64,000 nt of DNA from NCBI RefSeq assembly GCF_000712295.1, contig NZ_JMKI01000054.1:48668-112667 (forward strand). The letters run 5' to 3'. Source of the DNA: Synergistes jonesii (GTDB lineage Bacteria > Synergistota > Synergistia > Synergistales > Synergistaceae). The translations under genes and the position numbers were made by a program. The notes beneath the pieces were generated by a model, which saw only the letters and a list, made by a program, of their open reading frames with translations, had not been told where the DNA came from and did not search any database. Below, in pieces: positions 34,506 through 42,413 of this stretch; positions within the stretch are counted from its first letter, which is position 1; each line of letters begins with the position of its first letter.

Positions 34506-35351
34506 TCAAAGGTAGGCGAGGAGCATTTCGCGCAGCGTTTTGCACGCGAGGGCGGTGGAGACTCCCGAACGGTCGTAATGCGGCGAGAGCTCGCATACGT
34601 CGAAGGCCTTCACGTCGAACCCGCGCAGCGAAAGCAGCGCGTCGAGCAGCTCGGAGAAGCACAGGCCGCCGGCCTCCGGCGTGCCGGTGCCGGGAAATTC
34701 CGAGGGGTCGATCACGTCGAGGTCTACCGTTATATAGACCGGCGCCTCTCCGATTTCCCTGGCCGCTTCCGCGGCCGTATCGGCGCGGAATTTTTCCATT
34801 TTAACGCGCCCATGCGCCCACGCCATTTCTTCCTTGCAGCCGGAGCGGATACCGAACTGGAATATCCTGCCGTCGCCGAGCAGGTCGTGACAGCGCCTCA
34901 TCACCGACGCGTGCGAGAGCCTTTCCCCCATGTACTCGTCTCTGAGGTCGGCGTGCGCGTCGAAGTGTATGAGGCGCAGCTCGGGGAATTTTTTCGCCGC
35001 GGCGCGCACGCTCCCGAGCGTCACGAGGTGCTCTCCGCCTATGAGGCAGGGGAGCTTGCCGTCGCGCAGTATTTCCGCCGCCGCCCCTTCTATTTCGCCG
35101 AGCGCTGCGGCCGCGTTGCCGAAGGGCAGATCGAGGTCGCCGGCGTCGAAGAGGGAGAGCTCTTCAAGCTCTCTCATCTGATAGGGGCTGTATGTCTCCA
35201 TGCCGAACGATTCGGCGCGCATCGCGGCGGGGCCGAAGCGCGCGCCGGGGCGGAAGGAGGTGGTGGAGTCGAAGGGCGCGCCGAAGAGCACGGCTTGCGC
35301 CTCCTCGTACCCCGCGTCGCAACCGATGAACCCCCGTATGTTCGTCTTCAT
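34506..35351 (-). CDS. speB: Agmatinase
   Basis: A binuclear-manganese ureohydrolase that converts agmatine to putrescine and urea. Metal motifs are all present: GGEHLVTLG near residue 108, HFDAHADLRD near 130 (HDAHxD type), and TVDLDVIDPSEFPGTGTPE near 210. Length 281 is typical. The stop of speE and the start of this gene abut (35352/35351), so translation is coupled. With the arginine decarboxylase-like enzyme upstream it completes the arginine-agmatine-putrescine route. Confidence 0.92.
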   Translation of the reverse strand: MKTNIRGFIGCDAGYEEAQAVLFGAPFDSTTSFRPGARFGPAAMRAESFGMETYSPYQMRELEELSLFDAGDLDLPFGNAAAALGEIEGAAAEILRDGKLPCLIGGEHLVTLGSVRAAAKKFPELRLIHFDAHADLRDEYMGERLSHASVMRRCHDLLGDGRIFQFGIRSGCKEEMAWAHGRVKMEKFRADTAAEAAREIGEAPVYITVDLDVIDPSEFPGTGTPEAGGLCFSELLDALLSLRGFDVKAFDVCELSPHYDRSGVSTALACKTLREMLLAYL

Positions 35352-36200
35352 TTAATTTTCCAGTTCGAGCTCGCGTTTCACGTAGTTCGGCAGCATGAAG
35401 GCGCCGCGGTGTATGTCCGTGTTGTAATAGTTCGTTTCGAGGCCGAGCGCGTTCCACGCCTCGGCGTCGATTTCGAGCGGGTCGAACTTCTTCGATGCGA
35501 AGCCGAAGAGCCAGTGCCCCGACGGATATGTCGGTATATGCGCCTGATAGACGCGGCAGATCGGGAAGAAGTCTTCGATGCGCCGATGCGCGCGCCTCAT
35601 CGACGCGCGGTAGGAATCGTAGTAGGGGTTTTCATGCTGATTGACGAGTATGCCGTCGTCGTTCAGAATTTTGCAGCAGTTCCCGTAGAATTCCTTCGTG
35701 AAGAGCCCCTCGCCCGGGCCGAAGGGGTCGGTCGAATCGACTATTATAAGGTCGTATTTTTCTTCCACGGTGCGCACGAATTTGAGGCCGTCCTCAAAGT
35801 ACAGCGTGACGCGCGGGTCGTCCAGCTTGTTCGACGTGAAGGGCAGCAATTCGCGGCAGACCTTGACGACCATCTCGTCTATATCCACCATGTCGACCTT
35901 CTCGATCGTTTTGTAGCGCGAGAGCTCGCGCACGGTGCCGCCGTCGCCGCCGCCTATCACGAGCACGCGCCTGACGTCCGGGTTCGTCGCCATAGGCACG
36001 TGGACGATCATCTCATGATAGATGAACTCGTCCTTTTCGGTGAGCATCATCAGGCCGTCGAGCGTGAAGAAGCGCCCGAACTCCTCCGAATCGAAGACGT
36101 CTACCTGTTGGAAGGGGCTTTTGCCCCCGAAGAGCTGTTTTTTCACCTTTATCGAAAAGCGTACCGTCGGCGTGTGTTCTTCCGTATACCAAAGCTCCAT
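35352..36200 (-). CDS. speE: Spermidine synthase
   Basis: Transfers the aminopropyl group from decarboxylated SAM to putrescine to form spermidine. Class I methyltransferase-like fold with VLVIGGGDGGTVREL near residue 80, MVDIDEMVVKVCRE, DGLKFV, and the substrate motif IIVDSTDPFGPGEGLFTKEFY. The N-terminal strand domain begins MELWYTEEHT, as in bacterial SpeE. ATG 36200 is chosen for GGGGGGAA just upstream; the longer open frame overlaps the preceding gene. 282 residues, normal. Two bases separate it from the decarboxylase gene. Confidence 0.95.
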   Translation of the reverse strand: MELWYTEEHTPTVRFSIKVKKQLFGGKSPFQQVDVFDSEEFGRFFTLDGLMMLTEKDEFIYHEMIVHVPMATNPDVRRVLVIGGGDGGTVRELSRYKTIEKVDMVDIDEMVVKVCRELLPFTSNKLDDPRVTLYFEDGLKFVRTVEEKYDLIIVDSTDPFGPGEGLFTKEFYGNCCKILNDDGILVNQHENPYYDSYRASMRRAHRRIEDFFPICRVYQAHIPTYPSGHWLFGFASKKFDPLEIDAEAWNALGLETNYYNTDIHRGAFMLPNYVKRELELEN

Positions 36201-36202
36201 CG

Positions 36203-37675
36203 TTATTCCCCCCGTTTTACCGTGTATAGTTTTTTCAACTCCATATCCTGCGGCCCCATAACGAGGCAGCCTTTTTCCTTCGCGTAAAGTATGTAGTCGA
36301 GAGCCTCCTCGGTGACCTCCTCGCCGGGCGCCAGAATCGGTATGCCCGGCGGATAGCACATCACGAACTCGGCTGAGATCTTCCCGACAGTCTCCCCGAC
36401 GTCCACGGGTTCGCTTTCAGCGTAGAAGGCCTCCTGCGGCGTCATCCTGACCACCGGCGTGATATATTCGTGGTCGAGCAGCTTCAGCCCATCGCGTCCG
36501 TGCAGCCTTTTTATCTCCGATAGCGACGCGACGAGGCGCTCGATAGCGTAGCGGTCGTCTCCGACCGAGACTATCGCGAGCATGTTGCCCATGTCGCCGA
36601 ATTCGGCCTGTATGCCGTAATCGTCGCGCAGCAGGTCGTACACTTCGATGCCGGCGAGCCCCGTCTTCAGCGTGTTGACGGAGAGCTTGGTAACGTCGAA
36701 ATCGAAGATATGCCGGCCGTCGATTATCTCGCGCGAAAAGGCGTAGTAGCCGCCTATTTTGTTTATTTCGCCGCGTGCGTATTCGGCGAGCTCGGTTACG
36801 CGGGCAAATGTCTCCCCGCCTTTCATCGCGAGCGCCCTGCGCGCTATGTCCAGTGATACCATCAGCAGATAGGAGGCGCTGGTCGTCTGTGTGAGGTTTA
36901 TTATCGTGCGCACGTAGTCGGGGCTCACGCGGCCGCGCCTCATGAGCAGCAGCGAGCTCTGCGTCAGAGAGCCTCCCGTCTTGTGCATGCTGACGGCGGA
37001 CATGTCGGCTCCCGCCTCCATGGCCGCGGGCGGCAGCCCCCTGCCGAAATAGAAGTGGGCGCCGTGCGCTTCGTCCGCCAGCAGCGCCATGCCGGCGCGG
37101 TGCGCCGCGCGCGCGATGCGCCCGACGTCCGTGCATATGCCGTAATAGGTGGGGTTGTTGAGGAAGACCGCCTTCGCCTCGGGATGCGCGGCGATCGCCG
37201 CCTCCACGCCGTCGGCGCACATGCCGAGGGAGATGCCGAGCTCCGGATGTATCCCCGGGTCGACGTATATCGGTATTATCCCGCAGAGAATCAGCGCGTT
37301 TATCGCCGATTTATGGACGTTGCGCGGCAGGATTATCGAATCGCCGCGCTTGCAGACGCTGAATATCATCGCCTGCACCGCCGCCGTCGTGCCGCCGATG
37401 ATCAGAAAGGCGTCGTCGGCCCCGAAAGCGTCGGCCGCGAGGGCTTCGGCCTCCTTTATGACGGAGGTCGGGTGGCTAAGGTTGTCGAGGGGCTTCATCG
37501 AATTGACGTCTACCGAGAGGCACTGTTTGCCGAGGAATCCCGTCAGCTCCGGCGTGCCGCGCCCCTGCTTATGCCCGGGGACGTCGAAGGGCACGACGCG
37601 GCTCTTCCTGTACTCGGACATCGCGTTAAGCAGCGGCGCCGCGCTCTGGTCGAGCTTGTAGCTTTTGTCCTTCAT
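36203..37675 (-). CDS. speA: Arginine/lysine/ornithine decarboxylase, short form
   Basis: A PLP-dependent fold-I decarboxylase of the Orn/Lys/Arg group (YaaO/SpeA type), 490 residues, lacking the long N-terminal wing domain of inducible forms. Landmarks: PFDVPGHKQGRG near residue 30, DNLSHPTSVIKEAE, GGTTAAVQAM, LADEAHGAHFYFG with the PLP-contacting Asp, and MHKTGGSLTQSS with the Schiff-base Lys. In context with speB, speE and speD it most likely decarboxylates arginine to agmatine, but lysine or ornithine cannot be excluded from sequence. It lies 9 bp after speD. Confidence 0.88.
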   Translation of the reverse strand: MKDKSYKLDQSAAPLLNAMSEYRKSRVVPFDVPGHKQGRGTPELTGFLGKQCLSVDVNSMKPLDNLSHPTSVIKEAEALAADAFGADDAFLIIGGTTAAVQAMIFSVCKRGDSIILPRNVHKSAINALILCGIIPIYVDPGIHPELGISLGMCADGVEAAIAAHPEAKAVFLNNPTYYGICTDVGRIARAAHRAGMALLADEAHGAHFYFGRGLPPAAMEAGADMSAVSMHKTGGSLTQSSLLLMRRGRVSPDYVRTIINLTQTTSASYLLMVSLDIARRALAMKGGETFARVTELAEYARGEINKIGGYYAFSREIIDGRHIFDFDVTKLSVNTLKTGLAGIEVYDLLRDDYGIQAEFGDMGNMLAIVSVGDDRYAIERLVASLSEIKRLHGRDGLKLLDHEYITPVVRMTPQEAFYAESEPVDVGETVGKISAEFVMCYPPGIPILAPGEEVTEEALDYILYAKEKGCLVMGPQDMELKKLYTVKRGE

Positions 37676-37684
37676 GGCTGTGCC

Positions 37685-38521
37685 TCAGTACATATTCATC
37701 CCGTAGTATATTTCGAGCATTTCCTTCGTTATGCGGTCCGTTATCGAGAGGCGCTCCGCCGGCGGAAGCTCGCGCGGGTCGACGTTGAAGAGATAATCGG
37801 CTAAATGTATCTCCTTCAGCATCATCTTTGTATGGAAGATATTCGACTGATAGACGTTGACGTCGATGGCGTCGTAGCGCCGCAGAGTCTCCTCGTCGAT
37901 AAAGTTCTGTATGGAATTTATCTCATGGTCCTTGTAATATTTTTTCCCGTCCACGTCGCGCGTGAAGCCGCGTATGCGGTAGTCGAGCGCGATGATGTCC
38001 GAGTCGAACTGGCCGATGAGATAGTTCAGCGCGGTAAGCGGCGATATCTTGCCGCAGGTCGATACGTCGATGTCGACTCTGAAAGAGCTTATGTCGTTGT
38101 TCGGGTGGAATTCTGGGTAGGTGTGCACCGTTACGTGGCTCTTGTCGAGGTGCGCTATGACGGTTTCGCGTTCGCCGTCGATCCTGCGCGCCCACTGCCC
38201 GCCGTTGCACGAGGAGTCTATCTGGAGCGGCGGCACGGTCTCTTCCGAAATGAGAATCGCGACGCTCGCCCCCTGCGGGTCGTAGTCCTGCTTAGAGATA
38301 TTCAATATGCAGGCGCCTATTATGTCCGTGACGCCGCAGAGGATTTTCGTAAGTCGTTCTGAGTTGTACTGCTCGTCGATGTAGGCGATGTAATCCTGTT
38401 TTTCTCTGTCCGTCTTCGCAAAGCAGATGTCGTAAATGTTGAAGCTCAGCGTTTTTGTCAGGTTGTTGAATCCATAAAGTTGGATTTTGTCTTTCAACCC
38501 TATCCCCACGTCCCTTCTCAA
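37685..38521 (-). CDS. speD: S-adenosylmethionine decarboxylase proenzyme
   Basis: A pyruvoyl enzyme that makes decarboxylated SAM for spermidine synthesis. It is of the long, Escherichia coli-like class (278 residues). The self-cleavage site is the Lys-Ser bond in [13 protein letters not shown] near residue 125, where the Ser becomes the pyruvoyl group. Other conserved parts are [23 protein letters not shown] and FHTKMMLKE. It is the first gene of the spe operon, behind a strong promoter at 38571-38599. Confidence 0.95.
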   Translation of the reverse strand: MRRDVGIGLKDKIQLYGFNNLTKTLSFNIYDICFAKTDREKQDYIAYIDEQYNSERLTKILCGVTDIIGACILNISKQDYDPQGASVAILISEETVPPLQIDSSCNGGQWARRIDGERETVIAHLDKSHVTVHTYPEFHPNNDISSFRVDIDVSTCGKISPLTALNYLIGQFDSDIIALDYRIRGFTRDVDGKKYYKDHEINSIQNFIDEETLRRYDAIDVNVYQSNIFHTKMMLKEIHLADYLFNVDPRELPPAERLSITDRITKEMLEIYYGMNMY

Positions 38522-38570
38522 GCCGGAGGCTTTATATTTTCCACGCGCAAAACCGCGGTAATGGCATAAA

Positions 38571-38599
38571 ACTATACATATAAATGATTATATTGTCAA
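38571..38599 (-). promoter_or_regulatory. Promoter of the spe operon
   Basis: On the minus strand TTGACA (38594-38599), a 17-bp spacer and TATAGT (38571-38576), about 50 bp before speD. Near-consensus sigma-70-type promoter. Confidence 0.75.
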
Positions 38600-38669
38600 A
38601 TGTTCGTATTTATCATTACTTTTAGTAAAAATTAAATAAAAGTTCCGCAAAAACGCCCGACGGCGTATC

Positions 38670-38697
38670 AAAAAAGGCCCCGCAGCGCGCGGAGCCC
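38670..38697 (-). terminator. Intrinsic terminator after the DUF3798 gene
   Basis: On the minus strand GGCTCCGC, loop GCGCT, GCGGGGCC (one G-T pair), then TTTTTT. It separates the binding-protein gene from the spe operon. Confidence 0.82.
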
Positions 38698-38720
38698 TGA
38701 TAGTTTTGCCTTCGGCTGGT

Positions 38721-39929
38721 TTAATTGCCGGCGGAGAACTTGATCTTCTGATATTTTTCCGGGACCTTGACGTCCGTGGCTTTCATGTAGCCCTTGCCGA
38801 GGATGTAGGTATCCTGATAGATGAGCATCATGTTCTTCTTCGTCACGCCGGTGCCGAGGTCCGTGTAATACTGCCCGTTCCACTTCGCACCCGGCGTGTA
38901 CTCCGCGTAGCACGACAGGAGGTCCTTCTTGCTGTTGAGCTTGGCCTTGCCTTCAGTTATGCGCTTGCCGAATTCGGCGAGCGCCGCGCTGTTCGTGTAG
39001 CCGTAGGAGTAGGCCCACGTCCCCATGCGTCCCTTCGCGCCGGCGTCGGATACGCTCTTTTCAACCTTCTTCAAGATGACCGGCCAGTTGCCGGCTTCCT
39101 TCGTGAGGTCGATGCCAAAGGCTCCGGGGTAGCCCATGAGCGGCGACGGTAGGTCGGCTTCGATGAAGTAGCCGCCGTATTTGGCTATCTGCTTCAGAAG
39201 GGGCTCCGTGTGGGCGTCGTTCGTGCAGAAGAAGGCGGTGTTTTTGCCGTACTTGTTGACCCATGCCGGCGTCTTTTCGAGGATGAACTGCTGGGCGCCC
39301 GCCACGCCGACGTCGCTCGTCGGGTCGGGGGCTGTTTCAAAGACGAACTTGATGCCCATGTCTTTGCAGGCCTGCTCCATTATCGCGCGGCGGCGTCCGA
39401 GCGTCTCGTAGCTCATATGGCGCGGGAAGGAGATATGCACGAAGGTCTTGCATCCGAGCTTCTTCGCGGTGTTGATGATGAGGTAGCCGCGCGAGACGAA
39501 GTCGGCGTTGATAGCCATGTCGGCGACGGAGGTGATGACGTTCGGGTCTTCGTGAGCTTCGCCGGCGAAGCAGAGGATGTCCTTCCTCTTCTCCTTGACG
39601 CGGCGGAAGGCCTCGGCCGTTCCCGGGATGGCCTGGTTGACCACGATGACCTTCATCTTCGGGTCGTCGGCGAGCCCGGCTATCTGTGAAATGGTCGTTT
39701 CCATTTCGGACATGAAGTTGTCAGGGTATGTGAGATGCTTGATCATACCGCCGTTTGAGACGTCTCCGTACTTCTGGAGCATCAGCTCCGCGCCGCGGAG
39801 GTCGTCCTCGCTCTGCGATACCGTGCCCGTCACGATGCCGATGTGGAACGGGGCGTCGGCCGCCGTTGCCGCCGTGCACGCCAGGATGGCGAACAGTGCG
39901 GCGAAGAGCAATACTGCTGTTTTCTTCAC
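38721..39929 (-). CDS. DUF3798 periplasmic solute-binding-like protein
   Basis: A 402-residue exported protein of the DUF3798 family, which has the periplasmic-binding-protein type I fold. Signal peptide from KKTAVLLFAALFAILACTA, cleaved near AATAADAP; the cysteine could be a lipidation site. The mature start PFHIGIVTGTVSQSEDDLRG and the block FVHISFPRHMSYETLGRRR are family landmarks. The start is taken as GTG 39929 because GGGAGG lies 8 bp before it; an ATG at 39956 is in frame but overlaps that site. DUF3798 proteins are frequent in Synergistota and Fusobacteria. No permease is adjacent and a terminator follows, so the transport partner is unknown. Confidence 0.85.
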   Translation of the reverse strand: MKKTAVLLFAALFAILACTAATAADAPFHIGIVTGTVSQSEDDLRGAELMLQKYGDVSNGGMIKHLTYPDNFMSEMETTISQIAGLADDPKMKVIVVNQAIPGTAEAFRRVKEKRKDILCFAGEAHEDPNVITSVADMAINADFVSRGYLIINTAKKLGCKTFVHISFPRHMSYETLGRRRAIMEQACKDMGIKFVFETAPDPTSDVGVAGAQQFILEKTPAWVNKYGKNTAFFCTNDAHTEPLLKQIAKYGGYFIEADLPSPLMGYPGAFGIDLTKEAGNWPVILKKVEKSVSDAGAKGRMGTWAYSYGYTNSAALAEFGKRITEGKAKLNSKKDLLSCYAEYTPGAKWNGQYYTDLGTGVTKKNMMLIYQDTYILGKGYMKATDVKVPEKYQKIKFSAGN

Positions 39930-40020
39930 AATGATTCCTCCCTCAAGGTTTGCCATCTTCCAACGCCAAAATTTTCTTCGGCCCGTGGAAGGTAAGCTTT
40001 TTTACATTGCGCTGCCGAAA

Positions 40021-40050
40021 ATTATATCCGCTGACGACGGCGTCTGTCAA
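40021..40050 (-). promoter_or_regulatory. Promoter of the DUF3798 gene
   Basis: Minus strand: TTGACA (40045-40050), 18-bp spacer, TATAAT (40021-40026). Both hexamers are perfect consensus. Confidence 0.78.
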
Positions 40051-40151
40051 TAAAAACGCCGCGCCAAAACATAGCGCTCTTTTTGACATTATTTGACGTT
40101 ACGCGCCGTACGCCCGCCTCCTCATGTCTTAGAGTAAAAACGGCTGCGGCG

Positions 40152-40160
40152 TGTTATAAT
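40152..40160 (+). promoter_or_regulatory. Extended -10 promoter of the MATE gene
   Basis: TGTTATAAT, a TGnTATAAT element, 38 bp before the start codon; no clear -35. Confidence 0.55.
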
Positions 40161-40197
40161 CATTCAGCTATCTTTTGGGAAATGGGAGCGGCGGAAA

Positions 40198-41568
40198 ATG
40201 CCATACTCTGGCGGCGATCGCAGATTCATGGAAAGCGAGCCGGTCGTACGGCTCATACTGCGCTTTGCGCTGCCCGCTGTAGCGGGAATGGTGGCGGGCG
40301 CCATATATAATATAGTAGACAGGATATTTGTCGGCAGGTATGTCGGCCCGGCCGGGCTCGCCGCGGTCTCGGTGAGCTTCCCTTCGATGCTCGTCATGTC
40401 GGCGTTCACGATGCTCATCTGCACCGGCGGCGCGTCGCGCGTCTCTATTCTGCTCGGCGCTAAGAAGCGGCGCGAAGCGGAGCAGGTGCTCGCGTCGACG
40501 TTGGTCATGTTGGCCGCGGTCAGCGCGGCCTTTATACTTCTTTCTTTCTCCTCCGTAGAGGGCATGCTGAAGCTCTCTGGCGCCGACGGTGAGATTCTGG
40601 CGGTGGCCTACGATTATCTGAAGATACTTCTGCGCTGCGCGCCGCTCGGGCTTTTCGGCTTCGCCTCGAATTTCCTCGTCAAGGCCAGCGGCAGCCCTAA
40701 GTACGCGATGTTCTCGCAGATCGTCGGTGCCTGCTCCAACGTGGCGCTCGACGCGCTCTTCATCGTCTCTTTCGGCATGGGGGTCGCCGGCGCCGCTTAC
40801 GGCACTGTGATTTCCCAGGGGATATCCGCCGCCATGGGGCTCGCCTATTTCCTGCGCCGCGGCGCCTCGCCGCGCATACGCGCCCGCTTCCTCACCCTTC
40901 CGAGGGCGGAAGTCGTCAGGCGCATCTTCGCGGTCGGCAGCGCGCCCTTTTTCATGGAATTTTCCTTCGTGCTCTTTATGACGATAATGAACAATCTCGT
41001 CGTGCGTTACGGCGGAAACGACGGGCTCTCGGCGATGGGTATATTCTTCGGCATCGACTCTCTGCTCTTTCTTCCCGCGATAGCGATAGGGGAGGCCTCG
41101 CAGCCGATAATCGGCTACAACTACGGCGCGGCGCGCCCCGCCCGCGTGGTGAAGGCGATAAAATGCGCGCTGATCATGACCGTCGGCCTGTATCTGCTGA
41201 GCCTCTTCCTCGCCGAGGCCTTTGCCGGGGAGATGATGCGCCTATTCACCGAGGACGAAGGGATACTATCGGTGGGGGTCCCCGGCATGAGGATCGGCTA
41301 TATGGCGATTCCCTTCATGGGAATAACCGTCGTGACGAACTCCGCGCTTCAGGGGCTCGGCAAAGGTGGGCATTCGCTCGCGCTTTCCTTCTGCCGCCAC
41401 GTCCTCTGTATGTTCCTGCCCCTTCTGATTCTGCCGCGCTTCTTCGGCATGACCGGCATATGGGCCTCCTATCCGGTAGGCGACTTCGGAGGCGGCCTGA
41501 TCTCCGCCTGCTTCCTGGTATGGGTTCTGCGCTGGCTTAGAAGCCCCGAAGCCCTCTCCGTCAAATGA
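40198..41568 (+). CDS. MATE-family multidrug/organic cation exporter
   Basis: An inner-membrane antiporter with 12 predicted helices, 456 residues. Two homologous halves are visible: VAGAIYNIVDRIFVGRYVGPAGLAAVSVSFP at the start and SAMGIFFGIDSLLFLPAIAIGEASQPIIGYNYGA in the second half, both typical of the MATE/MOP superfamily (NorM and DinF-like). It would exchange Na+ or H+ for drugs or metabolites. A second ATG at 40228 (MESEPVVRL) is also possible. It stands alone, divergent from the DUF3798 gene. Confidence 0.92.
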   Translation: MPYSGGDRRFMESEPVVRLILRFALPAVAGMVAGAIYNIVDRIFVGRYVGPAGLAAVSVSFPSMLVMSAFTMLICTGGASRVSILLGAKKRREAEQVLASTLVMLAAVSAAFILLSFSSVEGMLKLSGADGEILAVAYDYLKILLRCAPLGLFGFASNFLVKASGSPKYAMFSQIVGACSNVALDALFIVSFGMGVAGAAYGTVISQGISAAMGLAYFLRRGASPRIRARFLTLPRAEVVRRIFAVGSAPFFMEFSFVLFMTIMNNLVVRYGGNDGLSAMGIFFGIDSLLFLPAIAIGEASQPIIGYNYGAARPARVVKAIKCALIMTVGLYLLSLFLAEAFAGEMMRLFTEDEGILSVGVPGMRIGYMAIPFMGITVVTNSALQGLGKGGHSLALSFCRHVLCMFLPLLILPRFFGMTGIWASYPVGDFGGGLISACFLVWVLRWLRSPEALSVK

Positions 41569-41630
41569 AAGCGCCGCCGCGCGGCGCGGACGGCCGAAGC
41601 GGCGGCACGGTATATCGCCCGATGTCCGTT

Positions 41631-42248
41631 TTATTCGCCGGCCTCCGGAGAAGCGACGCCGATACCTTCCGGCCTCCTGTCCTTAATGACCTTCTCGCCG
41701 AGCTCCACGGAGGCGCCGTCGTATACTTTCACGTACGGCTTGACTATCGAGCCGAGCCCGAGAAGGACGCCGCTGCCGAGGGAGACGTTGTCGCCGGTCA
41801 GGCTTCCCGGCGCCAGCTGGCAGTAGTCGCCGATAACGCTGTCGTGCCCGACGAAGCAGCCGGAGCCGACTATGCAGTGTCTGCCTATCGATGCGTCGGA
41901 TTCTATCAGGCTGCCGGCGAATATTATCGTGCCGGCGCCTAAGCGCACGGAGCTGTGGACGGAGCTGATCGGATTGACGAAGACCGGCCAGCAGACGTTT
42001 TTGAAGCGCTCGCTGATGGAGCGCCGCACCTGATTTGAACCGATCGCGATGACGCACATGATGTCGGGCTCGTCGGGCATTTCGGAGACGGCCCCTATTA
42101 TCGGAATGGACCAGAGCGTCTTCCCTCGCAGATTCGGGTTGTCGTCGTAGATGCCCACGCATTCGGCGCCACACGCTTCAAGCGTCGAGAGGACGACCTT
42201 CGCGTGGTCCCCAGCCCCGATGAGAAAAACTTTATCCTTTGCACTCAT
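41631..42248 (-). CDS. NeuD-like sugar O-acyltransferase (PglD-type hexapeptide protein)
   Basis: A cytoplasmic acetyltransferase of the NeuD/PglD family, 205 residues. The N-terminal Rossmann-like part has KVFLIGAGDHAKVVLSTL at residues 6-23, which binds the nucleotide sugar or acyl donor. The C-terminal left-handed beta-helix (from about residue 95) has hexapeptide repeats such as VRLGAGTIIFAGSLIESD and GSGCFVGHDSVIGDY with the catalytic His. ATG 42248 has GAGGGTG upstream. Such enzymes acetylate sialic acids or amino sugars of surface glycans; no glycan locus is seen here. Confidence 0.85.
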   Translation of the reverse strand: MSAKDKVFLIGAGDHAKVVLSTLEACGAECVGIYDDNPNLRGKTLWSIPIIGAVSEMPDEPDIMCVIAIGSNQVRRSISERFKNVCWPVFVNPISSVHSSVRLGAGTIIFAGSLIESDASIGRHCIVGSGCFVGHDSVIGDYCQLAPGSLTGDNVSLGSGVLLGLGSIVKPYVKVYDGASVELGEKVIKDRRPEGIGVASPEAGE

Positions 42249-42344
42249 CAGAATCGCACCCTCTCTCAATTATTTTTCAATATATATTATTATATCGTAT
42301 TTTTTTACAAAATAAAATGTAAAAGGCGTCGAATGGTTATATCA

Positions 42345-42353
42345 TGATATAAT
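42345..42353 (+). promoter_or_regulatory. Extended -10 promoter of the Aas-like gene
   Basis: TGATATAAT, identical to the element at 11031. It lies about 60 bp before the TTG start. Confidence 0.55.
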
Positions 42354-42413
42354 TTCTGCATATTTATGGGCGCGCGTTCCGCTCTTTCGCGCCCGTCCTG
42401 CGGAGGGGTCCGT

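Noticed and set aside
34296..36287. 663-codon plus-strand ORF across speB and speE
   Set aside because: Shadow of two well-supported genes on the other strand; Arg/Val/Glu-rich translation without any motif.
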